A DNA stretch of 64,000 nt. Source: Setoptus koraiensis. Lineage: Eukaryota > Arthropoda. Location of the stretch: positions 21,328,001 to 21,392,000 of the forward strand of contig CM106585.1 in the NCBI GenBank assembly GCA_048013815.1. Direction: 5' to 3'. A model generated the notes under the pieces. The model saw only the letters and a list, made by a program, of their open reading frames with translations, had not been told where the DNA came from and searched no databases. Both the position numbers and the translations under genes were made by a program. Positions 38,736 through 50,759 of the stretch are shown piece after piece (the first letter of the stretch is position 1; each line of letters begins with the position of its first letter).

Positions 38736-39551
38736 AGTTGCCGACGAAGCAGCTGCTCGGAGCTCGCAACGCCGACGGACGGCCATTACGTAATGTGTGT
38801 GTGTGTGTGTGTGCACTAGCTCATGCGCTGGCTGCCTATTACGTAACAATGGCCGTCCCTGTGGCAGCAGCATCGGCGCAAGTTGTTGCTGTTGTTGCCG
38901 TTGTTGCTGTTGTTGTTGTTATGCAAGAGCAAGCAACGTTGCTGGAGCGTCGATATTGTTTCGCAACGATATTGTGTTCTCACAGCACAACAACTGCCAG
39001 GCAATTGCGCAATAGTAGTGATAGTATTAGTGGCATGTGTGTGTGTGTGTGTGTGTGTGATGCGATGTGATGTTATGGCCGCGCGGCCGTAAACAAGTGC
39101 AACTGCTGCAATTGAAAGCGTACGGTCAACTGTGCCAGTGTCTGGCCGATGCAAACTCACACAACTGCCATTACGCAACAGCAGCAGCAGCTTGTTGCAG
39201 TTGTTAAAAGTCGGTACCGGTCGGCCGGTTGTTGGCGCTGTTGCGCAACACACACACACAATGGACCGAATAAATGGCTTCGTCCGGCGCCTCGTTGCAC
39301 CGGCCAACGCCTCATGATGACGCAACAGCGCCAGCAACAACAACAACAACAACTACAACGGCCACAACAGCGGCAACAACAACAACTGCAAAGTTGCGTC
39401 ACACACACCATCACTGGATGCTGTTGGTGCGCTCATGCAACGTTGATATACTTTGCACGCTTTATACGTCGCATTTGCTGCGGCTCACACAGTGCGTATG
39501 GCCTTGCACTAACTGCCCACTAGCACCGACGCCGACAACAACAACGGCCAG

Positions 39552-39586
39552 TTGTTGTTGCCGTTGCTGTTGCCGTTGCTGTTGCC

Positions 39587-39675
<89 letters not shown>

Positions 39676-39745
39676 CGTTGCTGTTGTTGTTGCTGTTGTT
39701 GCCGTTGTTGCCGTTGTTGCTGTTGCTGCTGTTGCTGCCGCTGGA
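39552..39745. repeat. (TTGCTG)n / GTT-rich microsatellite
   Basis: About 190 bases of TTGCTG and TTGCCG units. It opens long poly-Q, poly-L or poly-C frames on both strands, which I do not regard as genes. Confidence 0.92.
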
Positions 39746-40424
39746 GCGCGGCGACAAGAGCAACAAGTGCAGCGCAAACAAACAACACGGCGGCGAGTGA
39801 ATAGCGACAGAGCAGCCAGCGAAAAGCGCGAAAATCGCGACAGAACAGCCAGCGAACAGTGCGACAGAGTAGCAAGTGAATAGCAGGTGAATAGCGATTG
39901 TGTAGCGGAAAAGTCAGCAGTTTGGCTGCGTCTTCCTGGGAGCCAGCAAATTGGCAGCCTGCAGCAGCCAGCCAGCGATCGGTGTGGCCATTGACAACAC
40001 AACAGAGTGTCGCGCTGTTATCTTTGCTGGCTGTCGGCAGTTGCGAGTTGCGTAATATTGCGCAACTCACTGTATGTTTTCATATTATTGTGCTCGGCTG
40101 TATTGTGTGTGTGTGTGTGTGTATACATAGACACACAATCTCGACAACACACACGCACACACAATAATAATAATAACAACAACGGCAATAACAGCCAGCA
40201 ACAACAGGCAACTCGGTGACAACTATGACGGCCTTTACGACAACGAGCCAGTTTCAAGTTCAAGGTCGCGCTCATCACACCCACACAAACAATTTGATGG
40301 CTCACACAAACAGAATCCATTGTTGTTGTTGTTGTTGTTGTTGCTGCTGCTGGCTGCTCAAAAGGAAACCTGTCGTGCTGCTGCCTACAGGTGCTTTCAC
40401 TCTCTCGCTCCGGCGGCGCCGACA

Positions 40425-40560
40425 ACAGCAACAACAACAGCGCAACAGCAACAACAACCGCGCAACAACAGCGACAGCCACAACAGCGCAACAACAGCGA
40501 CAGCCACAACAGCGCAACAACCGCGCAACAGCAGCGACAGCGCAACAGCAGCGACAACAT
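40425..40560. repeat. CAACAACAGCG-type degenerate array
   Basis: Units such as GCGCAACAACAGCGACAGCCACAACA recur with small changes. Confidence 0.8.
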
Positions 40561-42053
40561 CGTCGGTCTAACTGCTCGCCGGGCCTGGCAGCGTGCGCAA
40601 CAGGCAAAAGGAAACGGTTGAAAAATTCCATCAATTGAAACTCTTGCCAGACTCAACAAATGTGATCGCTCTCACCCGACGCCGCTCTTACATCATCGTG
40701 TCGGCGCTGTTGTCGCTGTCGCTGTTGTCGCTGTCGGTGTCGCTGTTGTCGTTGTTGTTGTTGCTGCTGCCGTTGTTGCTGTTGTGGCAGCCGGCTTGCC
40801 GATTTGGCCGCTGTGGCGCTGCGAAGTCGCCTGTTGGCTGCGGGCTGAGAGTTGTCGAGCTTTTGCAATTGTAATCAACAACAGAGCGCCAATCACTCTC
40901 GCTCGTTTTTTATTTTCTCTTTTTTCGAAATATCCAGAACAACTATTTAGAGAAACTATTCGGCGCTAATCGAGACTAAATTGAGACAAACCCGGCTCAG
41001 ACTCAATTGAAGAGCCGCCTCAGATTGTCTGCCTGTCGAGCCGCAGCAACAACCACACCGACAACAACAACACCCTCGAAGCAACTGTCGACCAGCCAGC
41101 TTGCTGTATCTGTGTGTGTGTGTGTGTGTGTATTATAATAAGATGACTCCTAAAATTATTATGCAACCATTATGCTCTCTAGCTGTAGTGCTCGATTGCG
41201 CCCACAATCGGTCGTGTCGTAACTAATCGCGTGATTCGCCATCTATCGCTTGCTGTTAGTCAACCGGCTGAGAACTGTTGCAACTCTCTCCCCTGCGCTA
41301 AAATGTTTTTTCCATTTAGATTCTGGCTAAATTCTAGCAAATTTCTGGCGAAATTATCCTCTCAAACTCAATTGTTTTGTTGCCTTTCCGACCGCTCTCT
41401 GTCTGTCTTGCTGTTGCCTTCGCGACATCGGGTGCAATACCAAGCCAACGGTGGCCTCGAACTCTTGTGTCTCGATTGCTTTTTCTAGGCTCTTCCACCA
41501 GAATAACGCCAGCTCAAATCAGCATCGTTTTCACTTTTTCCATCGTTTCTCGGACCCGTTTTCCAGCTTCAGCCAACCAGCTTGAATTGTCCTTTTTTTC
41601 TTTCGGCAGCTCTCTGGTTTCTCGGTTGCCTGTCGGGCGTCAGCAAACAATACCAAATACAAATGTCACACTTTTCTCATTTGTCCATTTTGAAATTGAA
41701 TCATTTATTCACAGATGCAGAAGGCGCTTATTGATGCATCTTCACCTTGTTGAGGCAAACAACATCCAACAACTTTGCTTTATCCGCCATCGAAGAGATA
41801 TTTTCGCCACGAATGAAAATCAAAATTTAGTCAGAGCAGTGGCTCCATCTATGATTGCGGAATGGTACTTTGAGGTAAAAAAGTGCGCGTTTTTTTCTCT
41901 TCGAGTCGAAATTTTTTCTTCGAATAGAAATTTTCGACTCGAAAACTCGCACGCATCGCATTTGATCAAGAGTGAACTTTTTTTTTCTTCTAGCGATTTA
42001 ATAAACCTGTAGTATTCGAGTGCAATGTTCGAATTGATTTTAAGAAAAATACT
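40561..42053. other. Gene-free stretch downstream of the SLC35F gene
   Basis: No conserved peptide on either strand. GTT/GTC runs lie at 40700-40790 and GT runs near 41110. An inverted repeat TTCGAGTCGAAA (41900-41911) / TTTCGACTCGAA (41932-41943) is present. Confidence 0.4.
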
Positions 42054-42059
42054 TTTATT
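42054..42059 (-). promoter_or_regulatory. Probable poly(A) signal of the SLC35F-like gene
   Basis: AATAAA reads on the minus strand about 350 bases after the stop codon, in AT-rich 3' sequence. Confidence 0.5.
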
Positions 42060-42410
42060 CATTTGTAACACTTTGATCGGTATTGGTTGATGATTGATAA
42101 TTAACGTGGAACATAGAAAACACTGAAATTTGTGTGAAATTTGTTCCATTTGTTAACATTGAACAATTCGAATATTTTTCATCTAACAGTTTGTTTCCTA
42201 AAAAATCTCCTCTTTCATTGATATTGTGGTTGTTGTTGCTGATTGTTGCCACTTGAAAGCCGCTTGCTTACACGGTATCATGTGTTGTGTCCTAGTATCT
42301 ATGAATACCTATAAGCATACATGAGCATGTATAAATCATGTGTCGATGATATTCATCAGTTTTAACTAATTGATTAGTTTCTAAATTACAATGCGACAAT
42401 TTATGACAAT

Positions 42411-45400
42411 TTATTTCACTCGTCCGCTGGGTGTTCTCAATCGTGACATCTGGCCAGTGGTAAGATCTTGCACTTTGTTTCGGCTCTTTTTTATGCTTCT
42501 CTGGGTCTTCCATTTGATAATTCTCGCATTCACAATATCGTATAAATATTCGTTCCAATTCTCTGGCAAAAGACACACTAAAAAACCCATTATTAGTAGC
42601 AGAATGCCGGCCAATTTCATGCCAAAGAAATGGATCTTGTAGAAGGTGACATCAATCACTAAATGTTGCGCGATGGATGCACCACAAATTGATCATCATC
42701 ACCATTAATTTCAATGAAAAGAGATTGGAAAAACAATAAAACAATTATTAGCTGATGCAGCGATACAAGACACCCAATGTTGGCCCATTAATTACAATTG
42801 GCACAAAATATATGTCACAGAAAGTTTACCTGCTGAAAGGACGACAGCCAACAGAAGTCCCAGTGTCAAAAAGATATCGTAGGTGCAGATGGGACCGAAG
42901 TAAGCAACAATGTCCGCGAGTAAATGGAGGCCGCCTGCCGCCACAAGATGCATCCATGGAATGTAACGCCCTGTAGGTGTATGTGACAAATAATGGATAA
43001 ATTGAAATAAATTAATCGTATGTAATTGATGGTTGCATTTATTTGGGCCACACGTTGCGGACACTCACATATTATGGTCTCGGCGCCCGTGAAATAGAGC
43101 AAAAGTGCCATGGGCCACATGAGGATGGCGTTAAGAAAGCCAACAATGGTGAAAAATAGAGACATTTGAGCGATTGACCAGAAGCCAAACATTCTTTGAT
43201 AAAAAACCTGGCAGTGATTTTTTTGTTTGTTTGTTTTTGAGATAAATAATTTAGTTAGTCACAATTTAGTTATGTTGCGTTTTGTTGATAGTTATGGTAG
43301 TAGTTGCAATAATTGATTCACTAATTACCCTATAGATGGCGGAACAAAGTGCCGAGCCTGTGACCAATAATACTGATCCCAGAGTACGATGGGAGTTGTC
43401 CATGTAGGCCAAAAGCGCTATGCCAGTGGTGCATATTATCACAGCCACAATCTGATTGTGGCACAAATTACATAAACAAGAATGGTAATTGCAATTAATT
43501 GATTAATTAATTAGGTTAATTAATTAATTGTTAGCGCAAACAAAGATTTGTTGGTGTGTTGATTGAGATTGATGGACTCACTCTGACGCCAACAAACTGT
43601 TGGTGAAGCACAACCCATGAGAACAGGTAGATAAAAGTAGCCGAGGTCGCGAACAGCGCCATCACCACGGTGGCGTCCGTAGTGGCCAGTGCCGACACCA
43701 GGCCATACACTGTGAGAATCCACAATATAGAAAAGAAGGTGCACCTGTACAGGAATTGCAATGTGGTCAATCCGTTGTCCATGAATTGCGATATGCTTTC
43801 GCTGTTGTTGTTGTTGTTGCGGTTGCGGTTGTTATTATTGCGGTTGTTGTTGGCGCGGTTGTTGTTGTTGTTGCGTCATCACATTGTTTGTTGCCGTTAT
43901 CATCGTGTGTCATGTGACAGATGCCATGTGTCATGTGCGTCAAGTCACGAGCGTCAGGTCACATCGGGTCATTGTTGCACGCGTTTTTGTACGCGTCGAT
44001 CGACGACAAGGTCACCGTGGCGCCGTTTACAATGCCCACGATCGACATTCGCAGAGCAAGGGCATCAAGCGACCATAGAGACAGAGATAGAGACAAAAAA
44101 GCTTCGGTTAGCGGCCACATCGATCATACAGGCAAAAATTGGCGCAGCTTGGCGAAATTAATCAGCCCAAGTTTGGTTATATTCGGCCCCATTATCACGG
44201 AGCTGATCACGTAGCATGCATATGCAAATATACTTACACTAGCAACTTTTTGGTGGTGCCGTCTTCGTGCCTGAAACAGCAGGTCGATATAATGGCAAAA
44301 ATAGGCATAAACAGTATGTTCCAAATAGATAGGAACCAGGTAGTAAAAAATGGTGCATCATAAAATATATTCTGGCTAGACGCCTCAGATTGTTTCCGTT
44401 GTCCGCTAGATGGCATCATCATTGTGGGCTGTGAGGGGCCCAAGCCGCCAATTTGTGGCGCCTGTGGCCCGTGATCCATGATTAATGGGTCCGTGTCGGT
44501 GCTGCCATCTATGGCGGCCAAATTATCGCCCGCTGGCAGGTCGTTTGTGTTGGCCCTCTTGCTAACCCTTGCATTTTGCGATGTCGTCGATACTTGTGTT
44601 GGCGATTGTTCTGCGAAGGCACTTTGTTTACGACCTGGCCGCGAGGGGGCCCACGATGACGGTGACGACGGTGATGACGGTGACGACGGTGATGACGGTG
44701 ATGACCGTGATGGTGACGGTAGGGATGATTGCGTGGAGTGATTGTGATTTTTGATTGAATCAGCGTCAGAATTTCTTGTCAATTTGTTGGCAATTTGCTT
44801 ATTGTGGGCAAAAATTGATGAGGCAACGCCATTTGTTTGGCCGTGATTGTTAATTGGCGTTGTCGTTGTCGTTTTCTTCATTTTCTCACTACTGGAACTA
44901 GCTAATCGATCACTACTGCTGCCGTTGTTGGCCCCATTCACCCGGTCGCCGGCAACCAATCTTTTGCGCCTGCCAAAACTGGTGCCCGTCAATATAGCTC
45001 TGTTGAAATTTTGTTGTTGCTGCTGCTGCTGATTTTGTTGGCCACTAGATAATCTGGACGATAGACGATCTTCGTCGTCATCATCGGCAGGCACAATAAT
45101 AGTTGGATTTTTGTTTCTCATATTACTAGCATTGTTGTTTTGGTTGCTGCTGCTGCTGATATGTGGCGCTAGAGGGGCACCGGCACTTCCGGCACCCGTA
45201 AGCGTATCGTCGTAATCGCTCAACGGTGGCGGTGGTCGCGCTTGTTGCAATGTTGCATCATCAATAATTGGTTGAACAAATTGGTTTTCATTGGTGGCGC
45301 CAGCGAGCAGTAAATCACTATCTCGATCACTATTACTATTTGTTAGTGGAGGTGGCGCTGGCGGCACCGGGGGCAACATTGTCGTAGTGGGTATGGGACC

Positions 45401-45709
45401 CACCAACGGATGACTGTGATGGGCCCTGGTGCGATCCAGATAATTCTGATATAATTGTGACGATTGTTGATTGTTGTACAATGGAAAATAATCTAATGAT
45501 TCGCCTCTGATTGAGATCCATTTCAGTGTGTGTATTATCATGACCCAACAGATGCCTATGATGGCGCCGAGAGTGGCACCAATTAGAACTTTCTTCACTA
45601 ATTGCATACACCTGACACCGTTGTCGTCGTTGTCTAAATCACACGGATCCTGACCTAATGAACCTACATGATCACCTAGGCGCCCCATTTTGCACAACCG
45701 GCCGGACAT
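42411..45709 (-). CDS. SLC35F3/F4-like multi-spanning carrier, six exons
   Basis: Coding exons are 45709-44238, 43801-43582, 43451-43329, 43207-43069, 42970-42830 and 42658-42411. All introns are GT-AG (436, 130, 121, 98 and 171 bp) and the phases sum to exactly 780 codons plus stop. ATG 45709 (MSGRLCKMG) is the first in frame. TM1 is at about 39-60 (VLIGATLGAIIGICWVMII). About 380 residues of low complexity follow, then TM2 (FYDAPFFTTWFLSIWNILF). The later exons carry the DMT/EamA-type core (TTDATVVMALFATSATFIYL, HQQFVGVR|IVAVI, GSALCSAIYR, AVIDVTFYK, LPENWNEYL). These match SLC35F3/F4 in order and spacing. Family members are plasma-membrane or endomembrane carriers; human SLC35F3 was reported to transport thiamine, so substrate here is inference. 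The long TM1-TM2 insertion is unusual. Confidence 0.9.
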
Positions 45710-46433
45710 TTTTGTGTGCAGCAACCATTTCGTTTCGTCGGTAGCGCAATATTTTTTTCAGCAATATTTTTCGCAATATTGTAGAGTGTTGTGTGTGGCA
45801 ACCAGCCATTGGTGTGTTCCAATAATGTTATTATTATGTAATGTATATATAGCGTGACGTAGAATGGAAGGAGAGAAAACGGGGACAAAGTATCGGTCAG
45901 CTAATTGAACAATTGATTGTGTCGCCAAAAATAGACCCCTAGGGGCCATATTTAGTAGGTGAAGTGGGCGAATGTATCGAAATAAAATAATAAAAAATGT
46001 TTGCTATTGGCCTTGTTCTCATTGGCACGAGTTGAATGGAACTGGACACGAATTCGGGACAAGGTAATTCAGTTGGTCAGCTTTCAACAAGCAACCAGAA
46101 TCGATGCCAATAATACAATTCGTTCGTACTTCATAGTGAGTGTTTCTCAGCACTTTACACTGCAAATTGTCTGAAAATTGCGCAACCGAAAAGAGAAAAC
46201 AAAACTTGACCAAGTACCTGGCACGAAATCAGACAATCTACGCCGATCAACTTTCAAACGGAAGCAACAAATCCATTGTCAACATATAGATGATTCGAAT
46301 GAAATTCGAAGGCCATCCCAGTTCCGTGTGTGTATCGTTCGAATCTAATTATCTGGGCCAAACAATAATTGTCTCTTTGTTGTTTTTCGTGTAACGCTGA
46401 TCGAAATTTTGAGCACTAGCGAATGACTTTTTT
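45710..46433. other. Probable promoter and 5' UTR region of the SLC35F-like gene
   Basis: AT-rich sequence with repeated GCAATATT words just upstream of the ATG and a TTATGTAA at 45834. No TATA box at a convincing distance and no coding exon recognised. Confidence 0.4.
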
Positions 46434-46598
46434 TTAGTGGTTCATCGCTCGTAGATCTAGTTGAACCTGAAAAGGAGGTCTCTGTGGTGGCATGGTTAGC
46501 ATTTTTTGCCTTTTTTGGTGAAGCTCTTCGCGTTTCATATCATTCAGTTCGGGCATCTTAAGCGGAAAATCATGCGTTTCGCCGACCCGATGAAAAAA
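46434..46598 (-). CDS. Possible orphan terminal exon
   Basis: On the minus strand an acceptor-like TGTGTCTCTAG is followed by 54 sense codons and TAA. The peptide begins FFHRVGETHDFPLKMPELND, continues with a charged helix-like stretch (MKREELHQKRQKML) and ends PPFQVQLDLRAMNH. The composition looks protein-like and is not repetitive. I do not recognise it and cannot find a phase-compatible upstream exon. An alternative is a short independent frame starting at the internal ATG (MPELND). Confidence 0.28.
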   Translation of the reverse strand, partial: FFHRVGETHDFPLKMPELNDMKREELHQKRQKMLTMPPQRPPFQVQLDLRAMNH

Positions 46599-47994
46599 CT
46601 AGAGACACACACTCTAGCTGCGATGTTGATCACTGATTGAACTCACTGGTTATTGCCTGGAGCACATCGAAGCATCGAGGTAGCAACGAAACTGTCGAAA
46701 CATCTAAGCTACTTAAAAACGGATTCATTTCACAACGAATGTTCGGAAAAACGAAACACTTGACAACGCGAAACACTCAGTCAACTGATTATTAACATAG
46801 TCAACTCGAATTAGCAATGCACGAGATTCTTTTCGTTTTTTTGATCGTTCGCTGTTAAAACTAGCCGTTGGAACGATATCCGCCGTTATGAGCAGTCGTT
46901 GTTTCGTGTTCTCCGTTTCGAACATTCGTTGTTTTGATTTTTCGTTATTTCGATGGGACCGCTATTTCGAAAGTTCGAAATTTCAAAAGTCCGAAATTTC
47001 GAGAGTCCGAAATTTCGTTGAATTATTATCAAGGACGCTGTCTTGTTGGTTCGTCAGCCAGTTAGATGTCGCTTGTCAGTTGGCTTTTTTGTTTGTTGGT
47101 ATTTACATCAAGAGACTTTTTGCTTTTTGTGAATTTATGTCACACTCGAAATTTCGGGCTAGTCCCTTGGTGGCACTGAAATCGGCTGACAAATGGAGAA
47201 TTTCTTCGGGATTGTTTGTGTGGTTACAGATGGCGTTAGTGGTTGCATGGGTGGGGGCCCGATCGCTGTCACTTGGGATGCAGACGGCCAGCTGGCCCCG
47301 CCGGTAACAAGCCGTCAGGTGATCTGGCGCAAATACTGGCAGACTGGCCTATTATGTGTCTGTACCTGTATAATCTGTTTGTCTGTCTGTCTCAGCAAGA
47401 GCCCCATTGGCCATTGGAAGGCACATTTGACAACTAGATAACAATTGTAGTGTTGGCGGCTTTCAAGTGAACAGTGGTATGAAATTGATTGTGTGTCCAG
47501 TTGATGCGGAAGCTGCTCACTGAGAATCGGGGGCACACGACGCCGGCGACGATTATTAAACTTTGGTGGCATGCGAAGAAGCTGCTGCTGCAACTGAAGA
47601 GGCGCACAAGACGACGAGATAACCCGAGGTGATCCGAGCTCGGCGGTCATTTGGTGCCTTTCGCCAGTTCAGTTTCCACTGAAGCGGCCAAAAAGGCAGA
47701 CAGCTAGCCGTTTGCTCTTAGCTCAGCGCCCAAGTTAGCTGCGAACAGCTAAAGGGCTAATGGGTCCTCCCGTTATCCAATGCCGCAAGCCAACAGCAAG
47801 AAGCAGCCGAGAATTCCCCGAAAAAATCCTTTTCTCTTTGCCATTTGTGTTGCAGTGTGTGTGCCAATGTGTCCGTTTCCCTTTCCATTTTCTCGAGGAA
47901 ATACACTGTCGTCATTATTTGGATTAGCGCACACAATGTTGCGCAATAAGACACATTGGCCGGTGCACACTCACTTTAACCCTTTTAGGCATAC

Positions 47995-48141
47995 CTCGCA
48001 CCGAAAACAAAATGGCTTCGTGTCTGACAATGCGCACCTTATCTCTGGCCTCACCGGCCCGCTCGTCCGCTGTCACTTTAATGTGATTATACCCAAGATT
48101 ATAGGCTGTTATTGCGGCAGTTGTTGCTCGCAGCGAGCGGC
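47995..48141 (-). CDS. Possible internal exon, phase-compatible with the Q-rich exon
   Basis: A 147-nt open segment on the minus strand is flanked by AATCTAG| and GCGAG|GTATGC. In the frame entered after one base it reads RSLRATTAAITAYNLGYNH and later RAGEARDKVRIVRHEAILF. The entry phase equals the exit phase of the exon at 51628-52853, so they could be joined. The donor is weak and the peptide is unrecognised. Confidence 0.18.
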
Positions 48142-48252
48142 CTAGATTCATTCAATCCGTATATGGATCGACATACTTATCGTTTCTAAAATGAGCGACT
48201 TTGTATTGATGCGAGTCGAAATTCACTGCGCCGCCACCTGATCCAGCCAGCT

Positions 48253-48370
48253 CCTCGCCGATCTTGCCGACCTCGCCGATCTTGCCGACCTCGCCGATCT
48301 TGCCGACCTCGCCGATCTTGCCGACCTCACCGATGGCGCCGACCTCACCGATGGCGCCGATCTCGCCGAT
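48253..48370. repeat. 18-bp tandem repeat CCTCGCCGATCTTGCCGA
   Basis: About six copies. On the minus strand the unit is open and encodes GKIGEV/GAIGEV hexapeptides, but there is no other sign of a gene. Confidence 0.9.
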
Positions 48371-50344
48371 GAACTCGCGCTGCCGGCCAGTGGCTGCCGC
48401 CCGAGTGACCATTAATATACGGTGCTGCATCACTTTTCAGCGGGCGATAATTCAATTTCGACTCGGCGAGTTTTTCAACTGCCCATTATGAGCCGCACAG
48501 AGCGAGAAAGAGAAAGAGAGAAAAGAAAAAACAACGACGGCTCGAGCCCAGATTCTGCCTGAAAATTGCCATCTCGATGAGCGTGGGCAAATCATTCGTT
48601 CATGTTGGGGCAAAATGTTTGCGCAAAACGCGCCAGTTGAAAACGTGACCGAAAAATGTATCCGAAAATTTTGCTCGCCGGCAATTACGTCGGCCGGGCG
48701 AGGGGGCCAAGATTAGCAAACATAGTTGTGGCTCAAGTGGAGCGCGTCGATTGCAAACAACAATGTTGCCGGCCCCAAAAACAAACACTCCAACGACGAG
48801 TGGCCGATGATAACATGTGTAGACATGGGCGCATGTATGGGTGGCACGATTGGCTCGTTTGTGAGTTATTTTTTCTTTTTCTGGCCTCGCTTTTTATTTT
48901 CTTTTTCTTTTTCTTTGCCACTGGACGAGGCCAGCGAGGCTTCGTTCGGCGTGGCCTCTTTTTGCCCATTTGGCCCCTTTTGGCTGTTTCTCGCGCTCTG
49001 TATCTCTGTGTGTGTGCCCTGTATCACATTGGCGAGCTACTGTTGTTATCTAAGCAAGCGGAGTGTGTGTGTGTGTGTGTGCCCATTCCGAAATTCGCGG
49101 CAATTGTTGTCGCTCGCATCACAATAATGGCCACTGGGCGCCATTGCGATTCGGGGGGAAGCGGGTGGGGGGGGGGCCGAATTGTTGGGCCCGCTCGTTC
49201 GATGTTGGGCGCCAGGTCAGAATGTCGCTTATTAATTGTTGTCGGCGCTGTTGTTGCTGTCGGTTGTTGGCGCTGCCGTTGCTGTCGGTTGTTGTTGTGG
49301 CGTGACCGCAACGAACAAAAACGGCACCACCACAACAACGGCCAACAACAACAATAATAACAGGGGGCAATAACAATAACGAACACACACACTCAGTAGA
49401 TAGATTAGTTAATATTTGTTTAGACAATTTAGCCGGCCCAGGTCTGAGCAGGGGCGCGCGCCTTGTGTGGGCACAGCCGCCGCAGCGCGAGACCATCAGC
49501 GACCAATTATTGGTCACGGTTAGACCGGCGCCAGACCGACTGGCCGGCCCGCTAACCCGCTCGCCAGACTCGCACGGGCGCCCGCCAGACTCACACAGAG
49601 GGCGCCTAAACAAGCCCAGACGGAACTAGCTTGCCAGAGAACGCGGCTAGTTTGTCCTGTGTGTGTGTGTGTGTGTGTGCGCGCCAGTTTGACACATCGT
49701 GCAAAACGCTCGCTGCTCGGGCCACTCGTTAGCCGGGCCCCTTGTTAGCTCAGGGCATTATCTAGGCATTACAATTGTTGTTCATCACTGGGCCGCGCCA
49801 CATTTCTAGCGCAATTCCGGCCCGATTGGCGGGCCGGCTCGCTGCTCGTGTGTCGATTGCACGAGCTCGCGGGCTGGCCACTCGCGGGGCCCCCAGTTTC
49901 AAATCTAAAACACGACCGCCGATGGTTATCGGCAAGCGTCGCCCTAGGCAGGTGTGTAAACACTTAACGTTTACAAATATACTAAGCTCACATAACTAGA
50001 TTAGTAGTTGGCGGGCGGGAGCCGCCGAGCTGCTCGATTAGCGCGATTGGCGCGCTGCCCACCGGCGCCCACAGCCGACACTGTTGCCGCTTGTCTGGCG
50101 GCGCCGCCATTTTGCCGCCAGAGCACGGCCCGGGCACGGCCCGAACATGGCCCGAACGTGGGCCGAACATGGCCCGAACGTGGGCCGAATATCGCCAGAA
50201 TATCGCTAGAATATCGCCAGAATATCGCCCGACAGTCGGCGATATTCGAACGATTCGCCGCTGTTCGCGTCGCGCTGTTCGACCGTTGTCCGCGAGACCG
50301 GCCCACTCCCAACGGGCTCGAGTTCACTGTGGCCGGTGCCCAGA

Positions 50345-50373
50345 AAACGGGGCCCCGTGAAGAGGCCCCGTTT
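50345..50373. repeat. 10-bp GC-rich hairpin
   Basis: AAACGGGGCC (50345-50354) pairs with GGCCCCGTTT (50364-50373) across a 9-base loop. Confidence 0.85.
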
Positions 50374-50538
50374 CAAAGTTAATTTCATCTTTACAACTAC
50401 ATGGGCACAACTTGGACATGCATTCGGCGATATATATATGGAATACGTTGCGTCACACAGACAACGGGGCGCTGGACAGAGAGTGTATTAACGTGTTTGA
50501 TGGGCGCCATTCTGTGGCCAGCGCTCAATGCGCTCTAT

Positions 50539-50591
50539 CCGACCGACCGACCGACCGACCGACCGACCGACTGTCTGTCTGTCTGTCTGTG
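50539..50591. repeat. Compound (CCGA)n-(CTGT)n microsatellite
   Basis: About eight CCGA units switch directly into about five CTGT units. Confidence 0.95.
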
Positions 50592-50726
50592 TTTGGTTAA
50601 TTTTACCATTTTTGTGACTGTTGTGAGTGGCAGCGCAAAATGTAAACACGCCGAATGGGGCCCCAGTCGAATGGGGCTCCCATCGGCCGTCAGGCACACT
50701 GACAGGTGTCATTGGGACATGTGTGC

Positions 50727-50759
<33 letters not shown>

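Larger units (their letters stand above)
37400..38846. promoter_or_regulatory. Cluster of PAR-bZIP/C/EBP-type palindromes, candidate enhancer
   Basis: TTACGTAA starts at 37400, 37925, 38016, 38250, 38786 and 38839. TTATGTAA starts at 38107, 38145 and 38164, and TTGCGCAA at 37625. TTACGTAA/TTATGTAA is the consensus of PAR-bZIP factors (Pdp1, Vrille, E4BP4) and TTGCGCAA that of C/EBP. Ten such 8-mers in 1.45 kb is far above chance. Three of them come from the 19-bp tandem repeat at 38105. No function is shown by sequence alone. Confidence 0.4.

Noticed and set aside
39274-40070. Poly-Q/poly-C/poly-L frames of 160-200 codons
   Set aside because: They are driven by the TTGCTG microsatellite, with no conserved flanks or splice structure.
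41377-42012. A 211-codon plus-strand frame just beyond the SLC35F 3' end
   Set aside because: It has no ATG-supported start, T-rich hydrophobic composition, overlap with an equally open minus-strand frame and the poly(A) region, and no recognisable motif.
47217-47303. Plus-strand segment flanked by GGTTACAG and CCGCCG|GTAACA
   Set aside because: The acceptor and donor look acceptable, but the segment is short, two frames are open, and no neighbour exon or homologue is evident.
47529-47650. Minus-strand segment reading MTAELGSPR ... MPPKFNNRRRRRVPP with GTGAGC donor
   Set aside because: The peptide looks somewhat natural, but its exit phase fits neither the exon at 46434-46598 nor any other candidate, and there is no homology to lean on.
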